Origin: Dehalogenimonas sp. 4OHTPN
Lineage (GTDB): Bacteria; Chloroflexota; Dehalococcoidia; Dehalococcoidales; Dehalococcoidaceae
Length of the DNA: 64,000 bases
Direction: 5' to 3'
Assembly: GCF_040448695.1 (NCBI RefSeq)
Contig: NZ_CP159307.1
Span: 434,001 to 498,000 of the forward strand
Made by a program: the position numbers and the translations under genes. Position 1 is the stretch's first letter; the number at the start of each line of letters is the position of its first letter. Positions 60,627 through 64,000 of this stretch are shown here, one piece after another. Under the pieces are notes generated by a model. It saw only the letters and a program-made list of their open reading frames with translations, was not told the origin of the DNA and searched no databases.

Positions 60627-62308
60627 ATGGTCATCGACATAATTAAAGAAACCAAGCCGGCGCTTACTCCCAATGCCCTCAGGGTACTGGAGAAGCGCTA
60701 CCTCCGGCGTAACCGCCGGGGCGAGCTTATCGAGACGCCGGAAGAGATGTTCCGCCGCGTCGCCCAGGCTGTGGCCGCAGCCGAGCTCATCTATGACCCA
60801 TTGGCCGATACCGACATCATGGCCGGCGAGTTCTACCGGCTGATGAGTTCGCTTGAATTCCTGCCCAACTCCCCCACCCTCCTTAACGCCGGCACCGAGG
60901 TCGGCCAGCTGTCATCCTGCTTCGTCCTGCCGGTGCCCGATTCGATTGAGGAGACCTTCGACGCGGTGAAGTACACCGCTCTCATCCATAAAAGCGGCGG
61001 CGGCATAGGCTTCGATGTCTCCAAAGTCCGGCCCAGGGGCGCCGCGGTGGGCGAGCACCTTGACGCCGCCGGCGGCCCGGTAGCGCTAATCCATGTCATC
61101 GCCGGCGCGGCTGATTACATCCGCCAGGGCGGCGTCCGACGCGGCTGCAACTCGGTGGTCATGAGCGTCACCCACCCGGACATCCTCCATTTCATCAAAG
61201 CCAAGTCCGATCCCAACGTCCTGACCAACTTCTACAACTCCGTCTCGGTCACCGATGACTTCATGACCCGGGTCAGGGATGGATCGGATTACGCCTTGAT
61301 CGACCCCAACACCGGAGAGGAAACCGGCCGCCTTAACGCCCGGTCGGTATTTGCGCGTATCATTGACCAGTCCTGGCGCACCGGCGATCCCGGCCTCGTC
61401 TTCACCGACCGGGTCAACCGCGACAACCCCACCCCCTGCCTCGGCCGCATGGAGACGGTCACCGGCTGCGGCGAGCAGGCATTACTGCCCTACGAGTCCT
61501 GCAACCTCGGCTCCATCAACCTCGTCCGCATGCTGCGCCGGGACAACGGCACTCTCTCTATTGATAACGACCGGCTGGCGCGGGTGGTTAAGACCGCCGT
61601 CAGATTCCTCGACAACGTCATCGATATCAACAAGTTCCCGGTGCCCGCTGTAGAGGCGGCCACCAGGCGCACCAGGAAGATCGGCCTCGGGGTCATGGGC
61701 TTTGCCGACATGCTCATCCGCCTGGGTATCCCCTACAACTCCACCCGGGCTATCTCCGTCGCCGAAGAGGTCATGGAGTTCATTAACGATAAAGCCCATG
61801 AGGCCTCCCGTGAACTGGCACTTGCCCGCGGCGCCTTCCCCGCCTGGGAGGGCAGCGTCTATGAAAAGCGCGGTGTCCCGATGCGCAACGCCTGCTGCAC
61901 CACCATCGCCCCCACCGGCACCCTGTCGATCATCGCCGGGGTGTCATCGGGGATAGAGCCGATCTTCGCTACCGTGTTTGTGAGAAACATTCTCGACGGC
62001 GAGAATCTCCTTGAGGTCAATCCCTACTTCGAGGAAGTCGCCAGGGAGCGGGGCTTCTTCACCCCGGAGCTTATCGAGCAGCTGGTCACCTCCAACCACC
62101 TCCAGGACCGAAAAGACGTCCCGGAAGATGTCCGGAAGGTCTTCGTCACCGCCCACCGGGTGTCGCCGCAGTGGCACGTCCGCATCCAGGCCGCCTTCCA
62201 GCGCCACACCGACAACGCTGTGTCCAAGACGGTCAATTTCCCCCATGAGGTCAGGCGAGAGGATATCGCCAGGGTGTTCGAGATGGCCTGGGATTGGGGT
62301 CTGAAAGG
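60463..62308 (+). repeat. 1,846-bp direct repeat, copy 2
   Basis: Matches 52295-54140. After 62308 the two nrdJ-like 3' ends diverge at many third positions (encoding ...RSRNSQPLCTSETG versus ...QSRQSQPLRTSKTG). An older duplication thus seems to have been homogenised up to this point. Confidence 0.9.
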
Positions 62309-62396
62309 CATTACCGTCTACCGTGATCGAAGTCGTAACTCACAGCCGCTTTGCACGAGCGAGACCGGGCTGGAATTGGTGAAAGCTGTATTTTAA
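60627..62396 (+). CDS. nrdJ: NrdJ-like (class II) ribonucleotide reductase, tail-less variant, copy 2
   Basis: The 589-residue protein matches copy 1 from the ATG through GITVYRD, including the TGCGE variation of the radical-site motif, then ends ELVKAVF without a CxxC tail. Both copies end within a few residues of the same place, which argues that lack of the tail is a shared property and not a random truncation. DUF2795 and rdhA genes follow. Confidence 0.85.
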   Translation: MVIDIIKETKPALTPNALRVLEKRYLRRNRRGELIETPEEMFRRVAQAVAAAELIYDPLADTDIMAGEFYRLMSSLEFLPNSPTLLNAGTEVGQLSSCFVLPVPDSIEETFDAVKYTALIHKSGGGIGFDVSKVRPRGAAVGEHLDAAGGPVALIHVIAGAADYIRQGGVRRGCNSVVMSVTHPDILHFIKAKSDPNVLTNFYNSVSVTDDFMTRVRDGSDYALIDPNTGEETGRLNARSVFARIIDQSWRTGDPGLVFTDRVNRDNPTPCLGRMETVTGCGEQALLPYESCNLGSINLVRMLRRDNGTLSIDNDRLARVVKTAVRFLDNVIDINKFPVPAVEAATRRTRKIGLGVMGFADMLIRLGIPYNSTRAISVAEEVMEFINDKAHEASRELALARGAFPAWEGSVYEKRGVPMRNACCTTIAPTGTLSIIAGVSSGIEPIFATVFVRNILDGENLLEVNPYFEEVARERGFFTPELIEQLVTSNHLQDRKDVPEDVRKVFVTAHRVSPQWHVRIQAAFQRHTDNAVSKTVNFPHEVRREDIARVFEMAWDWGLKGITVYRDRSRNSQPLCTSETGLELVKAVF

Positions 62397-62417
62397 AGCT
62401 CATAAGGAGGCACGCAT

Positions 62418-62678
62418 ATGACGATTAAACTGGACCGCAGTCTAGAAAAAAACCTGACGTCGCCCGCGTTCCACTACTGTCTGGATATGTCCATCGCCGA
62501 TCTGGAAACTTGCCTCAACGGCATCTCCTACCCGGCCACCAGGCATGATCTGGTGAGCCAGGCCCGCCGCAATGGGGCTAAACCGGATGTCCTGGCTTTC
62601 CTTCACCTGCTGCCGGAAAACAAATACCCTCAGTTCCATGATATCGCTTTTATGGCCTGGGCATTCCTTTTGGTCTAA
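62418..62678 (+). CDS. DUF2795-like small protein (downstream copy)
   Basis: The 86-residue protein has AAGGAGG before the ATG. It is the same length as, and clearly a paralogue of, the 54253 product (LDMSIADLETCLNGISYPAT, then LAFLHLLPENKYPQFHDIAF). Same position between nrdJ-like and rdhA genes. Confidence 0.75.
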   Translation: MTIKLDRSLEKNLTSPAFHYCLDMSIADLETCLNGISYPATRHDLVSQARRNGAKPDVLAFLHLLPENKYPQFHDIAFMAWAFLLV

Positions 62679-62854
62679 ACATCGTGGGGTATTCCGACAC
62701 TCAATAGTGCCCAAAGGATGTCGGGAAAAAATAAAACGAAGGAGGGCAATAATCATTCATAGCGTACAATGCCAAGCGATTCCATAGCACGACAGGGTTT
62801 ATTCTCGCGCCGTAAAAGCTTAGACCTAATAAATTGGAGAAGAAAAGGAGATCC

Positions 62855-64000
62855 ATGTTTCATACAACGCTAAGCCGCAGAGATTTCATGAAAGCCTTGG
62901 GGGTATCCGGGGCAGGCATAGGTGTCAGTTCGTTAACCCCGGTCTTTCGAGATTTAGACGAGGTAATGGCCGCTCCTTCCGCAAATCTTAATAGACCTTG
63001 GTGGGTAAAAGAACGAGAAATTGGTAATCCAACGGTCGAGGTTGATTGGTCATTAATCAATCGTCATGATAACACCAAGGCACTCGTGGGCGGAGGATTT
63101 GGACCGATTGTTGGCGCTGAATTGCAGGCAAAGTTGAAGGCTGAGAGCAACGCATTGCAGTTATCCGATGTGAAAAATAATACGCCCGGGGCAACCCACA
63201 AGGATTGGGCTTTGTACTCTGCATGTGGTTCCTTTGTTGAACAATCAGTGATGAACTATGTTCAGGCAACAGCAAACTGGCAGCCTGGTACTGCCCCCCA
63301 AGTTTTCACCTGGACCACACCACCTACCCCAGATTACTTCGGGACTACCCAGTTCAAAGGAACGCCCGAAGAAAATTCCCGAATGCTCAGGGCTGCCATG
63401 CGTTTTATGGGAGCTTCACAGGTAATGTTTGGGGAGCTTGCTGACCACGAGAAAAAGTTGATATTCACCAAGCACAACCGCACGAAAAAAGAAATCGTCT
63501 TTGAAAACGTTGAAAAGGGATACGAGACAGACAAGAAACACGTTGTGCCTGATAAACCTCTTTGGATCGTGTCAGTAGCAATACAGATGTCTAAAGAGCT
63601 TTTCCGCCAAGGCAGAAGCCCCCTCCGCACAGCAGCTAATGGAAGCCGGTATTACCAATGGAAAGGTGTTCAGGCTAGAACGCAGGCATTTTTGAATGTC
63701 CTGGGTTACCAGGGGATAGGATATCCAGAGTTTAGTACTGGAGTGATGCCATCCCAGGCCGATGCCATTCTTTGTGGTTTTTCGGAAGGCGCGAGAAACA
63801 ACAATGTAACGATCAGTCCGGAGTTTGGCACAGTTGTCGGATACTTCAGTCTCTTAACAGATCTACCACTCGCTCCTAACAACCCGATCGACGCTGGTTA
63901 TTTTAGGTTCTGCCATACTTGCCGAAAATGCGCTAATGAATGCCCCACTCAAGCGATTTCTCATGAATCTGAACCGAGTTGGGATATTCCTAAGTCTTCT
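62855..64000 (+). CDS. rdhA: Reductive dehalogenase catalytic subunit (3' end outside window)
   Basis: Open from ATG 62855 (AAAAGGAG upstream) to the window edge, 382 codons. Tat motif RRDFMK at residues 8-13, a hydrophobic Gly-rich stretch, RPWWVKEREIGNPTVEVDW near 45-65, and the first Fe-S motif FCHTCRKCANECP near 352. It is more similar to the orphan rdhA at 39411 (shared SRMxRAAMRFMGASQV, TCRKCA.xCPTxAISHxSE) than to the transposon-borne rdhA. The missing part should contain the second cluster motif. Confidence 0.92.
   Translation, partial: MFHTTLSRRDFMKALGVSGAGIGVSSLTPVFRDLDEVMAAPSANLNRPWWVKEREIGNPTVEVDWSLINRHDNTKALVGGGFGPIVGAELQAKLKAESNALQLSDVKNNTPGATHKDWALYSACGSFVEQSVMNYVQATANWQPGTAPQVFTWTTPPTPDYFGTTQFKGTPEENSRMLRAAMRFMGASQVMFGELADHEKKLIFTKHNRTKKEIVFENVEKGYETDKKHVVPDKPLWIVSVAIQMSKELFRQGRSPLRTAANGSRYYQWKGVQARTQAFLNVLGYQGIGYPEFSTGVMPSQADAILCGFSEGARNNNVTISPEFGTVVGYFSLLTDLPLAPNNPIDAGYFRFCHTCRKCANECPTQAISHESEPSWDIPKSS

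Overview
The window looks like a chromosome segment of an organohalide-respiring Chloroflexota bacterium (Dehalococcoidia), more likely Dehalogenimonas than Dehalococcoides. The evidence is three reductive dehalogenase genes (rdhA) with Tat signals and two Fe-S motifs, one small rdhB-type membrane anchor gene, dedicated two-component regulators, and a short sequence resembling the 3' end of ssrA (tmRNA), a known insertion site for rdh islands in this group. Base composition is strongly mosaic: GC-rich in 10-26 kb and 28-39 kb, AT-rich in 26.4-28 kb and 39-52 kb. The genus is inferred, not proven.

Layout. (1) 0.4-9.9 kb: a tight four-gene operon encoding a PLD-SNF2 helicase, an Eco57I-like adenine methyltransferase fused to a Schlafen/AlbA_2 domain, a TcmP-like protein and a radical-SAM-like three-Cys protein. 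It looks like a defence or modification island. (2) 10-15.4 kb: ordinary genes, including a radical SAM/SPASM-like protein, a 56-aa Cys/Trp protein, a coiled-coil protein, type III glutamine synthetase and an AAC(3)-I-like acetyltransferase. (3) 15.5-39.4 kb: a large integrated element with a large serine integrase, an ImmA/XRE switch, a phiC31 Gp3-like directionality factor, a primase/helicase carrying an iteron-like repeat cluster, AAA+, J-domain and zinc-finger proteins, an AT-rich cargo patch, and a 10-kb operon of mostly unrecognised small membrane and beta-rich proteins. That operon includes Met-rich transmembrane segments and a subtilisin-like protease, and is followed by a minimal tyrosine recombinase and an ArdC-like antirestriction protein. 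No terminase, portal, HK97 capsid, relaxase or T4SS was recognised, so this is the best candidate for an undescribed virus-like element. (4) 39.4-47 kb: an orphan rdhA with two histidine kinase/response regulator pairs. (5) 47.2-58.8 kb: an 11.6-kb composite transposon with two copies of one IS3-family element in opposite orientation. It interrupts an older IS3 element and has a 3-bp target duplication. It carries a serine-recombinase remnant with an ssrA-like site, a corrinoid-flavoured sensor operon, and a cassette of leader RNA, nrdJ-like gene, DUF2795 gene, rdhA and rdhB. (6) 59.7-64 kb: a parallel cassette whose leader and nrdJ-like gene appear identical over 1,846 bp, followed by a third rdhA that runs off the window.

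How the parts work together (partly inference). The rdh operons encode Tat-exported corrinoid/Fe-S reductases, one with its membrane anchor, and neighbouring kinases probably switch them on. Both nrdJ-like genes end without the usual Cys-rich tail and lack the usual active-site Asn, so the duplicated leader/nrdJ unit may serve a role other than dNTP synthesis. The composite transposon apparently lifted an rdh operon out of an ssrA-type island and placed it between an existing kinase/regulator pair and another rdh cassette.
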